From NCBI GenBank assembly GCA_012511375.1, contig JAAZGF010000035.1, forward strand, positions 1 through 16,144: a stretch of 16,144 nt of DNA, written 5' to 3'. The position numbers and the translations under genes were made by a program. This document shows positions 7,521 through 14,154 of this stretch, in pieces. Each line of letters opens with the position of its first letter. Position 1 is the stretch's first letter. Below the pieces are notes generated by a model. The model searched no databases. It was not told where the DNA came from and was given only the letters and a program-made list of their open reading frames with translations. This DNA is from Candidatus Dojkabacteria bacterium. GTDB lineage: Bacteria; Patescibacteriota; Dojkabacteria; SC72.

Positions 7521-8270
7521 ATGTCCAAGCCTAAATTCATACAGATAGAGAGCAAGAATGCTCTTTTAGAGCTACTTAAAGAAGGAAGAGAGTTTGAAAA
7601 AATCTTCCTAGTATCAAATGCCTTTAAAGATCCAAAAACAAAAGAGATAGTAGAGATTGCAATTAAAAGAAAGATTCCAATTCGCAAGGTTTCAAGAAGA
7701 GAAATTAACAGAAGATTAAGAACATCATCATCGGAAAGTATCATAGGATATATGTATTCTGACAATATGTGGGATTTAGAGGAGCTTCTAGAAAAAATAT
7801 ATTCTGAAAAAAAACAACCTTTCTTTTTAATCTTAGATAATCTTAAATACACCCAAAATATTGCAGCTATAATGAGAACGGCATTTGGAGGGGGTGTTAA
7901 CGGTGTTATAGTTAATCCTCAAAAGAAGAATCTAATCTCTAACGAAACTTTAAGAATTAGTATGGGAGCTGCAGAAAGAATTCCTCTTGTAGAAATGAAT
8001 CTTTTTGCTGCCCTTAAAATATTAAAAGAAAACGATATTAAAACATATGCTGTTCACATGCAGGGAGAACATTACTACGAAAAAGACCTAAGAGGACCGC
8101 TAGCTTTTGTCTTGGGAGCAGAAGATGTAGGAATCTCTGCAGGTATCTTAGAAAGAACAGATTCTTCCATATCAATCCCAATGAGGGAAGGTGTTGGTTC
8201 TCTAAATGTAGGAGCATCAGCCGCAGTATTGGTTTATGAAAAACTAAGACAAGAGGTTTCTAATTCCTAG
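7521..8270 (+). CDS. TrmH/SpoU-family RNA 2'-O-ribose methyltransferase (RlmB-like)
   Basis: This 249-residue SPOUT enzyme has an N-terminal substrate-binding domain (about 5-75) and a C-terminal knotted catalytic domain (about 100-245). The three SpoU motifs are present: motif 1 N-I-A-A-I-M-R-T-A-F-G (113-123) with N113 and R119, motif 2 VLGAEDVGIS (197-206), and motif 3 SIPMREGVGSLNVGASAA (218-235). The layout is that of RlmB and TrmH-type enzymes that methylate a ribose 2'-OH in 23S rRNA or tRNA; co-operation with L21 and L27 favours rRNA, by inference. The start codon follows the rpmA stop by 1 nt. The gene ends on CTAG, whose reverse reading also ends parB. Confidence 0.9.
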   Translation: MSKPKFIQIESKNALLELLKEGREFEKIFLVSNAFKDPKTKEIVEIAIKRKIPIRKVSRREINRRLRTSSSESIIGYMYSDNMWDLEELLEKIYSEKKQPFFLILDNLKYTQNIAAIMRTAFGGGVNGVIVNPQKKNLISNETLRISMGAAERIPLVEMNLFAALKILKENDIKTYAVHMQGEHYYEKDLRGPLAFVLGAEDVGISAGILERTDSSISIPMREGVGSLNVGASAAVLVYEKLRQEVSNS

Positions 8271-9121
8271 ATAATTTTGTTAACTAATTCTTGTAGCTCA
8301 TCTTGTGTATTGTATCTGATGACGACTTTTCCACCTTTTGACATCTTTACCACACTGGCCGTAAATCCTAATCTTTTACTTAGTAAGTTAGAGTATCTTT
8401 CAGTTTCTTTATCACTTTTCTTCCAAGTTTTGGTAGATGTTCCTCTACCGTAATTCATTTTACGAACTAATGCCTCTGTTTCTCTCACACTCATTTCTCT
8501 TTTAACTACTAAATCAGCTGCAGCTATAAGGGAAGTTTCATCCTTAATCCCAAGTAACGCTCTAGCGTGTCCTTCACTTAATTTCTCATTTAATACATCT
8601 TCTTTTACTTCTTTTGGCAAATGGAGTAACCTTATCTTGTTTGTAACGGCGACTCTACTTAACCCAACCTTTTTTGCTATCTGGTCTTGTGAAATACCAA
8701 ACTCATCAGTCATTTGTTTAAAAGCATTCGCTTCTTCTAATGGGTTTAAGTCCTTTCTTTGTAGATTCTCAATCAATGCAAGCTCTAGCATCTCTTGCGG
8801 AGAGCTATCTTTTATAACAACAGGTATTTTGCTCAACCCAGCTAACTGTGCAGCCCTTAATCTTCTCTCTCCTGCTATTAAAAAGTATTTACCATCTGTT
8901 TCTGCACTGGTAATAATTAATGGTTGTATTATTCCCTTCTCTCTAATAGAATCGGCTATCTCTATTAGCTCTTCTGGATCAATATGCATTCTTGGTTGAT
9001 AAGGGTTAGGCTCTATGCGATTTATATCAAAACTAGGGTCATAGGCGCTAGCAGAGTTATCTATCTCATTAGCATCTATTAAGGCCGCTAATCCTTTTCC
9101 TAATCTAGGTGAGTTATTCAT
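8267..9121 (-). CDS. parB: Chromosome-partitioning protein ParB/Spo0J
   Basis: ParB is the CTPase clamp that loads at parS sites and spreads to mark the origin for segregation. The 284-residue product begins with RLGKGLAALI (6-15), the peptide that stimulates ParA ATPase. The N-terminal domain carries the CTP-binding GERRLRAA box (84-91) and ENLQRKDLNP (118-127). A helix-turn-helix (GISQDQIAKKVGLSRVAVTN, 142-161) reads parS, and the last 60 residues form the dimerisation domain. It lies 17 nt behind parA. No complete parS (TGTTTCACGTGAAACA) occurs in the window. The gene runs into trmH tail to tail with four bases shared. Confidence 0.97.
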   Translation of the reverse strand: MNNSPRLGKGLAALIDANEIDNSASAYDPSFDINRIEPNPYQPRMHIDPEELIEIADSIREKGIIQPLIITSAETDGKYFLIAGERRLRAAQLAGLSKIPVVIKDSSPQEMLELALIENLQRKDLNPLEEANAFKQMTDEFGISQDQIAKKVGLSRVAVTNKIRLLHLPKEVKEDVLNEKLSEGHARALLGIKDETSLIAAADLVVKREMSVRETEALVRKMNYGRGTSTKTWKKSDKETERYSNLLSKRLGFTASVVKMSKGGKVVIRYNTQDELQELVNKII

Positions 9122-9138
9122 ATTCTTAATGTGTTAAT

Positions 9139-9933
9139 TTAAAGTTTAAATTTATCAATAAATTCTTTTGCCAATTTCTTGTAGGCTAGGGCACCTGTAG
9201 ATTTATCATCATATTCAAATATAGTTTTTCCATATGAAGGAGCCTCTGAAAGCCTTACATTTCTAGGAACAACTGTACTAAATGCAGTATCTTTAAAAAA
9301 CTCTTTTACGTCTCTGACAACATTCTCAGAGAGTTTGGTCCTGCTATCATACATAGTTAATATGACTCCACCTATGGAAAGTTTAGAGTTTATTCCTTTA
9401 ATTAATTTGGTTGTTTCAATTAATTGGCCTATTCCCTCTAGAGCAAAATACTCACATTGAATTGGGATGAGGATACGATCTCCAGCAGTTAGTGCATTAA
9501 TTGTTAAAAGGCCAAGAGAGGGAGGGCAATCTATCAAAGCACAATCGAAATCATCACTAGCTTTACTTAGGGCTTTTTTAAGTAACGATTCTCTAGAGAG
9601 CATATTGACCATCTCTATTTCTGCACCAGCCAGAGAAAGATGAGAGGGGACTAAAAAAAGATTTTTTGTAGAAGTAGTGACAAATACAGAGGAAATTGGT
9701 TCATCCTCTATTAATACATCGTATATGTTCTTGTATGGAGCTTCATTGGAAGTGTCCCAGCTATGTTTGTCAAACTGTTGGGTGAAACCTAGTCCCGAAG
9801 AGAGGTTTGATTGAGGGTCCATATCAACAGCCAGTACTCTCAGGCCAGTCATTGCCAAGGCAGCACTGAGGTTCATTGCAGTAGTGGTTTTACCTACGCC
9901 TCCTTTTTGATTTGCTATTACAAAAATTTGCAT
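9139..9933 (-). CDS. parA: Chromosome-partitioning ATPase ParA/Soj
   Basis: ParA/Soj is the deviant Walker ATPase that binds DNA as an ATP dimer and, with ParB, moves replicated origins apart. The 264-residue protein opens with MQIFVIANQKGGVGKTTTAM, giving a deviant Walker A with signature lysine (KGGVGKTT, 10-17). It continues with VDMDPQSNLSSGLG (36-49) and a Walker B-like DCALIDCPPSLGLLT. The short N-terminus, without an added DNA-binding domain, is that of chromosomal (type Ib-like) ParA rather than P1-type plasmid ParA. It is followed by parB and lies 32 nt behind lepB. No Shine-Dalgarno sequence is seen; an extended -10-like element sits 6 nt before the ATG. Confidence 0.97.
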   Translation of the reverse strand: MQIFVIANQKGGVGKTTTAMNLSAALAMTGLRVLAVDMDPQSNLSSGLGFTQQFDKHSWDTSNEAPYKNIYDVLIEDEPISSVFVTTSTKNLFLVPSHLSLAGAEIEMVNMLSRESLLKKALSKASDDFDCALIDCPPSLGLLTINALTAGDRILIPIQCEYFALEGIGQLIETTKLIKGINSKLSIGGVILTMYDSRTKLSENVVRDVKEFFKDTAFSTVVPRNVRLSEAPSYGKTIFEYDDKSTGALAYKKLAKEFIDKFKL

Positions 9934-9939
9934 ATTTCT

Positions 9940-9948
9940 ACTCTATCA
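9940..9948 (-). promoter_or_regulatory. Putative extended -10 of parA
   Basis: On the minus strand TGA-TAGAGT precedes the parA ATG by 6 nt, in the 32-nt gap after lepB. TGn plus TAnnnT is an extended -10 pattern and would start transcription at the ATG. The hexamer is only a partial consensus match. Confidence 0.3.
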
Positions 9949-9965
9949 TGTTTCACAAAAGATAT

Positions 9966-10577
9966 CTACAGAAACTGATACTCTTGGTGGTGAACAATCC
10001 TAAAATCAGGAAAAGGAAAGTACACAATCCATGCTTTTCCTTTGATATCATCTAGGGCAATTGGACCAAATGTCCTGGAATCTGAGCTATGTGGCCTGTT
10101 GTCACCACAAACAAAGTATTCTCCCTCTGGAACCTTTTTTGACTCTCCCTCTTTAAGGAAATCACCACCATTTGTATATACAGAATCATCAAGATAGGCT
10201 GATTCCTCTAAAAGCTGATCGTTAATATATAGTTGGCCATCTTTTAACATTACAGTATCTCCTGGTAAACCAATTATTCTCTTTATAAAGTCTTGTGTAC
10301 TAGAGTATTTAAATATAATGACATCACCTCTTTGTGGACTCTTAAATCTGTATGTTACCTTGTTTGCCATTAGATACTCTCCATTTTTGTATGTAGGATG
10401 CATTGAGTTCCCAACGACCTCGTGAGGTGTCATTATAAAGATGTAAAGCACAATGGATATTACAAGTGCAACAACCACTGTCTCTAAAAAGGATAGTATA
10501 AATTGTCCTACAGAGGAAAACGCTGAAGCGATTTTTTCTTTACTGTCTAATTCTTTTTCAGATGGTATCTCGTACAT
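9966..10577 (-). CDS. lepB: Signal peptidase I
   Basis: Type I signal peptidase removes signal peptides from exported proteins at the outer face of the membrane. The 203-residue protein has a cytoplasmic N-tail, one transmembrane helix (about 26-49) and an extracytoplasmic catalytic domain. The catalytic serine is S58 in GNSMHPT and the general-base lysine is K99 in FIKRIIGLPGD. The downstream box reads GDNRPHSSDSR (158-168). The single-helix form is the Gram-positive-like short type. The start is supported by the domain layout, with TATAAT at 10599-10594 placing the predicted start site about 10 nt before the ATG. Its placement ahead of parA and parB may allow read-through. Confidence 0.96.
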   Translation of the reverse strand: MYEIPSEKELDSKEKIASAFSSVGQFILSFLETVVVALVISIVLYIFIMTPHEVVGNSMHPTYKNGEYLMANKVTYRFKSPQRGDVIIFKYSSTQDFIKRIIGLPGDTVMLKDGQLYINDQLLEESAYLDDSVYTNGGDFLKEGESKKVPEGEYFVCGDNRPHSSDSRTFGPIALDDIKGKAWIVYFPFPDFRIVHHQEYQFL

Positions 10578-10593
10578 ATGTTTATCAAAAAAT

Positions 10594-10599
10594 ATTATA
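10594..10599 (-). promoter_or_regulatory. Putative -10 box of lepB
   Basis: A perfect TATAAT on the minus strand lies 16 nt before the lepB ATG in the gap after tRNA-Glu. No good -35 box is seen at 16-18 nt. The predicted leader is about 10 nt with no Shine-Dalgarno sequence. Confidence 0.4.
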
Positions 10600-10668
10600 G
10601 AGTCTGATAATAAGGATAGTAGAAAATTATGGAATATGCAATTATTTTAGTATTATCTCAAAAGTCAA

Positions 10669-10740
10669 TACCGCTACGGGGAATCGAACCCCGGTTTACA
10701 GGTTGAAAACCTGTTGTCCTAACCGTTAGACGATAGCGGC
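10669..10740 (-). tRNA. tRNA-Glu(TTC)
   Basis: A complete cloverleaf reads on the minus strand. The acceptor pairs 10740-10734 with 10676-10670 (first pair G-U). The anticodon stem ACAGG/CCTGT encloses the loop TTTTCAA with anticodon TTC, and the T-arm is CGGGG TTCGATT CCCCG. The discriminator is A, and no CCA is encoded. It lies between the cysteine-rich small gene and lepB. Confidence 0.95.
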
Positions 10741-10781
10741 ACAACGAGAAGATTTTACTATAATAAGCTCTCTTTGTGAAG

Positions 10782-11018
10782 CTATTTACCCTTCTCAATA
10801 TCTCTTAAGATTTGTTGTTCTTCAGCAAATGTAGCTCTTTGATATAGATTTGACTCTTTATCAAAGACAAATCTTCTTTTACATTTACACTCTAACATTT
10901 TTCTGTTTTCTGAAAGATCTCCTATTTTCCTACATTTTTCTAAAGGGGACGTACAACCTACGCACAGTTTTCTTTCTAAAAGTACCTCCTGAAAGGGTTT
11001 TATAATTCTTTTAAACAT
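10782..11018 (-). CDS. Small cysteine-rich (zinc-ribbon-like) hypothetical protein
   Basis: I do not recognise this 78-residue protein. It has C-x-x-C at 19-22 (CVGC), another Cys at 29, and C-x-C at 44-46 (CKC) inside a basic segment (KCKRRF). This spacing could bind one zinc ion as a ribbon or knuckle. The rest is a basic N-terminus and an acidic helical C-terminus (about 62-78). It is coded between tRNA-Leu and tRNA-Glu. A TATACT box and an AAGG ribosome-binding site precede its ATG, which supports real expression. A nucleic-acid-binding role is conceivable from charge and cysteines but is inference only. Confidence 0.75.
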   Translation of the reverse strand: MFKRIIKPFQEVLLERKLCVGCTSPLEKCRKIGDLSENRKMLECKCKRRFVFDKESNLYQRATFAEEQQILRDIEKGK

Positions 11019-11024
11019 CTTTTT

Positions 11025-11039
11025 CCTTAATTAAGTATA
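11025..11039 (-). promoter_or_regulatory. -10 box and ribosome-binding site of the cysteine-rich gene
   Basis: On the minus strand TATACT (11039-11034) is followed by AAGG (11028-11025), about 6 nt before the ATG at 11018. The site lies 4 nt past the 3' end of tRNA-Leu. A transcript starting about 7 nt after the -10 box would barely include the AAGG, so the ribosome-binding site is best served by read-through from the tRNA. Confidence 0.4.
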
Positions 11040-11043
11040 TATC

Positions 11044-11128
11044 TGCCGAAGAGAGGACTCGAACCTCCACGGGATATCCTCCCACATGCTCCTAAGGCAT
11101 GCGTGTCTGCCAGTTCCACCACTTCGGC
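11044..11128 (-). tRNA. tRNA-Leu(TAG)
   Basis: This 85-nt class II tRNA has acceptor GCCGAAG (11128-11122) pairing with CTTCGGC (11051-11045). The anticodon stem CATGC/GCATG encloses the loop CTTAGGA with anticodon TAG. A long variable arm (TGGGAGGATATCCC) and the T-arm GGAGG TTCGAGT CCTCT follow. The discriminator is A, as expected for Leu, and no CCA is encoded. Confidence 0.95.
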
Positions 11129-11234
11129 TTGTAACACAAGCACTATTTTACTAAATATTAGCTATTAATAATAGGGTAGGGATTATCTTAGAAGTGAATA
11201 TAATTTCTTCTTACTTTGTTAAAAGGGATATATT

Positions 11235-11384
11235 CTAACTGTCCTCAAATCCACTCTCTAGTTCGCTATAAATTTTTACAAATTCTCCTTCTGTATACTC
11301 AGTACTATCTAATACCTCTTTCTGAGTTAAACCCTTTTTAGGAACGTCTTTTCTAAGCTTGTCTAAGGTAGTTTTTTTATTCAT
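11235..11384 (-). CDS. Small ORF (49 aa) translationally coupled to gatB
   Basis: This short ORF starts at ATG 11384-11382, overlapping the gatB stop TGA as ATGA, and ends at TAG 11237-11235. The product begins MNKKTTLDKLRKDVPKKGL and ends ELESGFEDS, with a basic first half and an acidic second half. It has no transmembrane segment and no cysteine. It is too short and unlike in sequence to be GatC. The ATGA overlap and open frame right after gatB support translation by termination-reinitiation. The function is unknown, and a chance ORF of this length is possible in AT-rich DNA. About 106 nt without a gene follow before tRNA-Leu. Confidence 0.6.
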   Translation of the reverse strand: MNKKTTLDKLRKDVPKKGLTQKEVLDSTEYTEGEFVKIYSELESGFEDS

Positions 11385-12892
11385 TTCTTTAATTCATTAA
11401 TTAATGTCTCTCTAACATCATTGGGGTTTGCAGTACCTTTTGTATTTTGCATAACCTGTCCTACCAAAAATCCTAATGTCGATTCTTTCCCTCCCATATA
11501 GTCATTAACTGCTTTACTATTGTTCTTTATAGTGTCTTTTACTATTTCTACTAAATTGTCAGTAACATTCTCCTTCTCTTCTTTTATCTTCTCTAATTCT
11601 TTTTTAATATCCTTCCCATTCTCTAGTGAATCTTTTAATATCTCTTCTCCTTTATTTTTAGTAATAATCCCATTCTTAAAAGCTAAGATTAAAAGAGTTA
11701 AATCAGCAATATCAATGTTTAAGTTTCCAATAGCAAAGATAGTTCCCATTAACCAGTTAGAAGCTTCTAATGCAGCCTCTTTCTCGCTTAACTCTTTACT
11801 AAGCTGTTTTTGTAATTTTTCAAAATAGTACGCATTTTCTTTTGTAGAAGAGATAACCTCAGCAGCGTATTTGGATATATCCCAATCTTTAATATATCTC
11901 TTAATCTTTTCATTTGAGAGCTCTATTAACTCTTCTGATATCCTTTCAATATCTGTACTACTAACCTCTATAATGGGAATATCAGGATCGGGTGTATAAT
12001 TGTAATCCTCCGCATCTTCCTTACTTCTTTGAAATACAGTTATATTTCTATCAGCGTCCCAACCTCTTGTTTGCTGTATTATTTCTTCCCCCTCTTCTAT
12101 ACATTTAATCAATCTCTCTCTTTCGTATATTATAGATTTTTCAACTGCTGTAATTGAACCAATATTTTTTACCTCTATTTTGGGATTTAATTTGTAATTC
12201 CCTTTTGGAACTATCTTACCGTCTTTGTATTCCCACTTCCCTTTCTCCTGTACAGAGATGTTTGGCTCACATCTCATCTGTCCTTTCTCCATATCCCCCT
12301 CAGAGATATTCAAATATCTAGCAATTTTTCTCACTTCTGTTGCAAAATCTTTAGCATCCTTAGGAGTTCGGATACAAGGCTTAGTTACTATTTCTATTAA
12401 TGGTACACTAGATTTGTTGTAATCAATTAAAAAATATGATTTCCCAGAACTTTTTTCTGTATGGTGTGTGGACTTTGCTACATCTTCTTCTGGGTGTATT
12501 CTTTCTATGTCTATTCTGACTCCATCTACCGTTTCTACATACCCATTAGAACACAAGGGATTGTTATACTGGCTTATCTGATAACCTTTGGCTAGGTCAG
12601 GGTAGGAGTAATGCTTTCTGTAAAAGTGTATTTCGTTTTCAATGTTACAATTTGTCCCAAGACCCATTAAGATACAGAGCTCTATCGCTCTTTTATTAAC
12701 CAGAGGTAAAGGAGCGTCTGGCAAACCTAAACAAACAGGACACACCTGAGTATTTGGCTCTTTCTGGAAGTATTTAGCAGGACAAGTACAAAACATTTTT
12801 GATTGAGTGTTTGTCTGTATATGTATTTCAAGTCCTACGATTAGATCGTATTTCTCTGTATAGATTTTGGATGGTTTGTTTTTAGGCATCAT
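11381..12892 (-). CDS. gatB: Asp-tRNA(Asn)/Glu-tRNA(Gln) amidotransferase subunit B
   Basis: GatB is the kinase/transamidase subunit of GatCAB, which converts misacylated Glu-tRNA(Gln) or Asp-tRNA(Asn) to the correct amide form. The 503-residue product has the opening VGLEIHIQ (19-26), the zinc cysteines C35, C37, C51 and C54, and the YPDLAKGYQISQY strand. A long cradle domain with RCEPNISV follows, then a helical part and a C-terminal YqeY-like tRNA-binding tail (GFLVGQVMQNTKG). The ORF starts with two ATGs. An extended -10 element (TGA-TAATAT) lies exactly 6 nt before the second one (12889), so that may be the true start. gatA and gatC are not in the window. The TGA stop overlaps the ATG of a 49-codon ORF. 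Confidence 0.97.
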   Translation of the reverse strand: MMPKNKPSKIYTEKYDLIVGLEIHIQTNTQSKMFCTCPAKYFQKEPNTQVCPVCLGLPDAPLPLVNKRAIELCILMGLGTNCNIENEIHFYRKHYSYPDLAKGYQISQYNNPLCSNGYVETVDGVRIDIERIHPEEDVAKSTHHTEKSSGKSYFLIDYNKSSVPLIEIVTKPCIRTPKDAKDFATEVRKIARYLNISEGDMEKGQMRCEPNISVQEKGKWEYKDGKIVPKGNYKLNPKIEVKNIGSITAVEKSIIYERERLIKCIEEGEEIIQQTRGWDADRNITVFQRSKEDAEDYNYTPDPDIPIIEVSSTDIERISEELIELSNEKIKRYIKDWDISKYAAEVISSTKENAYYFEKLQKQLSKELSEKEAALEASNWLMGTIFAIGNLNIDIADLTLLILAFKNGIITKNKGEEILKDSLENGKDIKKELEKIKEEKENVTDNLVEIVKDTIKNNSKAVNDYMGGKESTLGFLVGQVMQNTKGTANPNDVRETLINELKK

Positions 12893-12895
12893 GTA

Positions 12896-12904
12896 ATATT
12901 ATCA
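12896..12904 (-). promoter_or_regulatory. Putative extended -10 of gatB
   Basis: On the minus strand TGA-TAATAT is followed by TACATG and then the second gatB ATG (12889). This is a 6-nt spacing, as for dedA and parA. No Shine-Dalgarno sequence lies before either ATG. Confidence 0.35.
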
Positions 12905-12915
12905 ATTAAGTTTTA

Positions 12916-13986
12916 TTATATCAATTCCTCATCTTTAGGAGTCATCTCCTTTGTTAAGATGTAAAAGGTACCTCTTCCTCGACCCTTCTGTTTAATATAT
13001 TTTTTCTCTACCATATCTTGCAAATCCCTATACGAGGTCATAAAGGAGACACCCATCATTTTTGTATACTTACTTCTGCTAATCTTACTGTTTACCGCTA
13101 AGTAATCTAGTAGCTTTATCTGTCTTTGGTTTAGATGAAGTTCCAGTGATCCTCTCTTCCTTACTTTAACATCATATGTTTCTTTAAATTCCCTATTTGT
13201 CTCAATTGCGGAAAGGGAAAGAGTGTAGAGTAGGGCTTCTAGAAATGTTGTTAAGTCCATTTTGCTTTTTGATAGCTTGAACGCTGCTAGAAGATCATCG
13301 TTAATATTTTCTATACTCTTAAAAAAAGGAATAATATTTTCAGGATTATATCCATATTTTTTTGTAAGCATCTCTAGCATAATTATGGCTGTAATTTGAT
13401 TTCCTGTTAAAAAGGGTGCTTTATCTATGAATTCATACAGTAGTATTCCCATTTTAACTAGTTTGTGATTACTATCTGTTCCTAATACTATCCAGTCAAA
13501 CAACTCATTGAAATGATTCTGCATGTCGATTTTAGGATAATAGTCTCTTACTTTGTACCAAGTATCGTATATTTCATTTGGTTTTTTAGATAAATCTCTT
13601 AATTTCCCTAAATCCCAATCATCTACAATCCCCTTGAAAGCTAATTTGTTAATATGAAAAGCTAAATCTAACGAAGGTTTAAGGGAATTAGTATTGTCAT
13701 ATGACTTAACAAAATCTTTGACATTCCTAAAGTTAGTGAAAAGCCTAAAAGTTTTTTTCTGAGATGGCATCTCTTGTCCTCTTTGAATGAGAAGTGATTG
13801 ATTGTACCCAATGGGATTGCCAACCATTGCTCCTAAGCTTTGTATATCTTCTGCTCCCAGTTTTTCTTCTAAGAAGAACTGGTACTTTTCAGGCAGTTGT
13901 CTATGCTTAAATTCTGAAATGGATATCTCATATTTAACAATGTACTTAAGTAGTAAGTTTGTAATTGTATATTTAGGTGTTCTCAT
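12916..13986 (-). CDS. Degenerate Fic-fold protein with C-terminal winged helix
   Basis: The open frame extends to 14022, but that ATG lies inside tRNA-Thr (13999-14071). The internal ATG at 13986, 13 nt past the tRNA, is the credible start and gives 356 residues (numbering used here). The central region follows the Fic pattern: a HINKLAFKGI helix (111-120), DYYPKIDMQNHFNELFDWI (about 148-166), then a stretch aligning with the Fic active loop. That loop reads APFLTGNQIT (190-199) where active enzymes have HPFx[DE]GNGRxx: the catalytic His is Ala, the acid is Thr and the Arg is Ile. Residues about 285-344 (LNQRQIKLLDYL to GRGTFYIL) form the winged helix common behind Fic domains. AMP transfer is therefore unlikely, and a DNA-binding regulator is the best inference. 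Confidence 0.78.
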   Translation of the reverse strand: MRTPKYTITNLLLKYIVKYEISISEFKHRQLPEKYQFFLEEKLGAEDIQSLGAMVGNPIGYNQSLLIQRGQEMPSQKKTFRLFTNFRNVKDFVKSYDNTNSLKPSLDLAFHINKLAFKGIVDDWDLGKLRDLSKKPNEIYDTWYKVRDYYPKIDMQNHFNELFDWIVLGTDSNHKLVKMGILLYEFIDKAPFLTGNQITAIIMLEMLTKKYGYNPENIIPFFKSIENINDDLLAAFKLSKSKMDLTTFLEALLYTLSLSAIETNREFKETYDVKVRKRGSLELHLNQRQIKLLDYLAVNSKISRSKYTKMMGVSFMTSYRDLQDMVEKKYIKQKGRGRGTFYILTKEMTPKDEELI

Positions 13987-13998
13987 TGTTTTAGTAAT

Positions 13999-14071
13999 AG
14001 CTGATGGATGGCTTCGAACCATCGACCTGTCCCTTACGAAGGGAATGCTCTACCAACTGAGCTACATCAGC
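13999..14071 (-). tRNA. tRNA-Thr(CGT)
   Basis: A complete cloverleaf reads on the minus strand: acceptor GCTGATG/CATCAGC, D-arm GCTC/GAGC, and anticodon stem closing the loop TTCGTAA with anticodon CGT (outermost stem pair mismatched). The T-arm is GATGG TTCGAAG CCATC. The discriminator is U, and no CCA is encoded. The downstream Fic-like gene starts 13 nt past its 3' end, so the two are probably co-transcribed. Confidence 0.93.
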
Positions 14072-14082
14072 AATGTCTGAAT

Positions 14083-14112
14083 ATTGTAACACACGTTGTT
14101 ACGAGAAGACAA
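14083..14112 (-). promoter_or_regulatory. Putative promoter of tRNA-Thr and the Fic-like gene
   Basis: TTGTCT (14112-14107) and TACAAT (14088-14083) are 18 nt apart on the minus strand, with the predicted start about 5 nt before the mature tRNA-Thr. Four of six -35 bases and five of six -10 bases match consensus. Confidence 0.45.
14086..14102. repeat. Inverted repeat in the tRNA-Thr promoter, operator-like
   Basis: GTAACA and TGTTAC form a perfect 6-bp inverted repeat around 5 nt (CACGT). It overlaps the predicted -10 box and the spacer of the promoter for tRNA-Thr and the winged-helix Fic-like gene. The position suits repressor binding, and the product of the downstream gene is one candidate. 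The role is inferred from position only. Confidence 0.4.
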
Positions 14113-14154
14113 GAGTTGTTAGAAGATTATTTCTTCTCCTTTAAGACTTAAAAT

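Noticed and set aside
11127..11141. Hairpin GCTTG/CAAGC just before tRNA-Leu
   Set aside because: It is only 5-6 bp, overlaps the first tRNA bases and has no T-tract. It is more likely part of the promoter or leader, or chance.
11381..11383. Possible UGA recoding (as in Gracilibacteria or Absconditabacteria)
   Set aside because: TGA ends gatB at the expected C-terminus in an ATGA overlap, and the other genes read through with normal stops. The standard code is sufficient.
11235..11384. The ORF after gatB as GatC
   Set aside because: It is about half the length of GatC and shows none of the GatC-like N-terminal pattern I would expect. It is left as a hypothetical small protein.
13987..14022. 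Longer N-terminus of the Fic-like protein starting at ATG 14022
   Set aside because: These 12 codons lie largely inside the mature tRNA-Thr sequence (13999-14071). The internal ATG at 13986 just past the tRNA is the credible start.
14121..14137. Inverted repeat AGAAGA/TCTTCT after paralogue A as a terminator
   Set aside because: The stem is AT-rich and short, and no T-tract follows on the minus strand.
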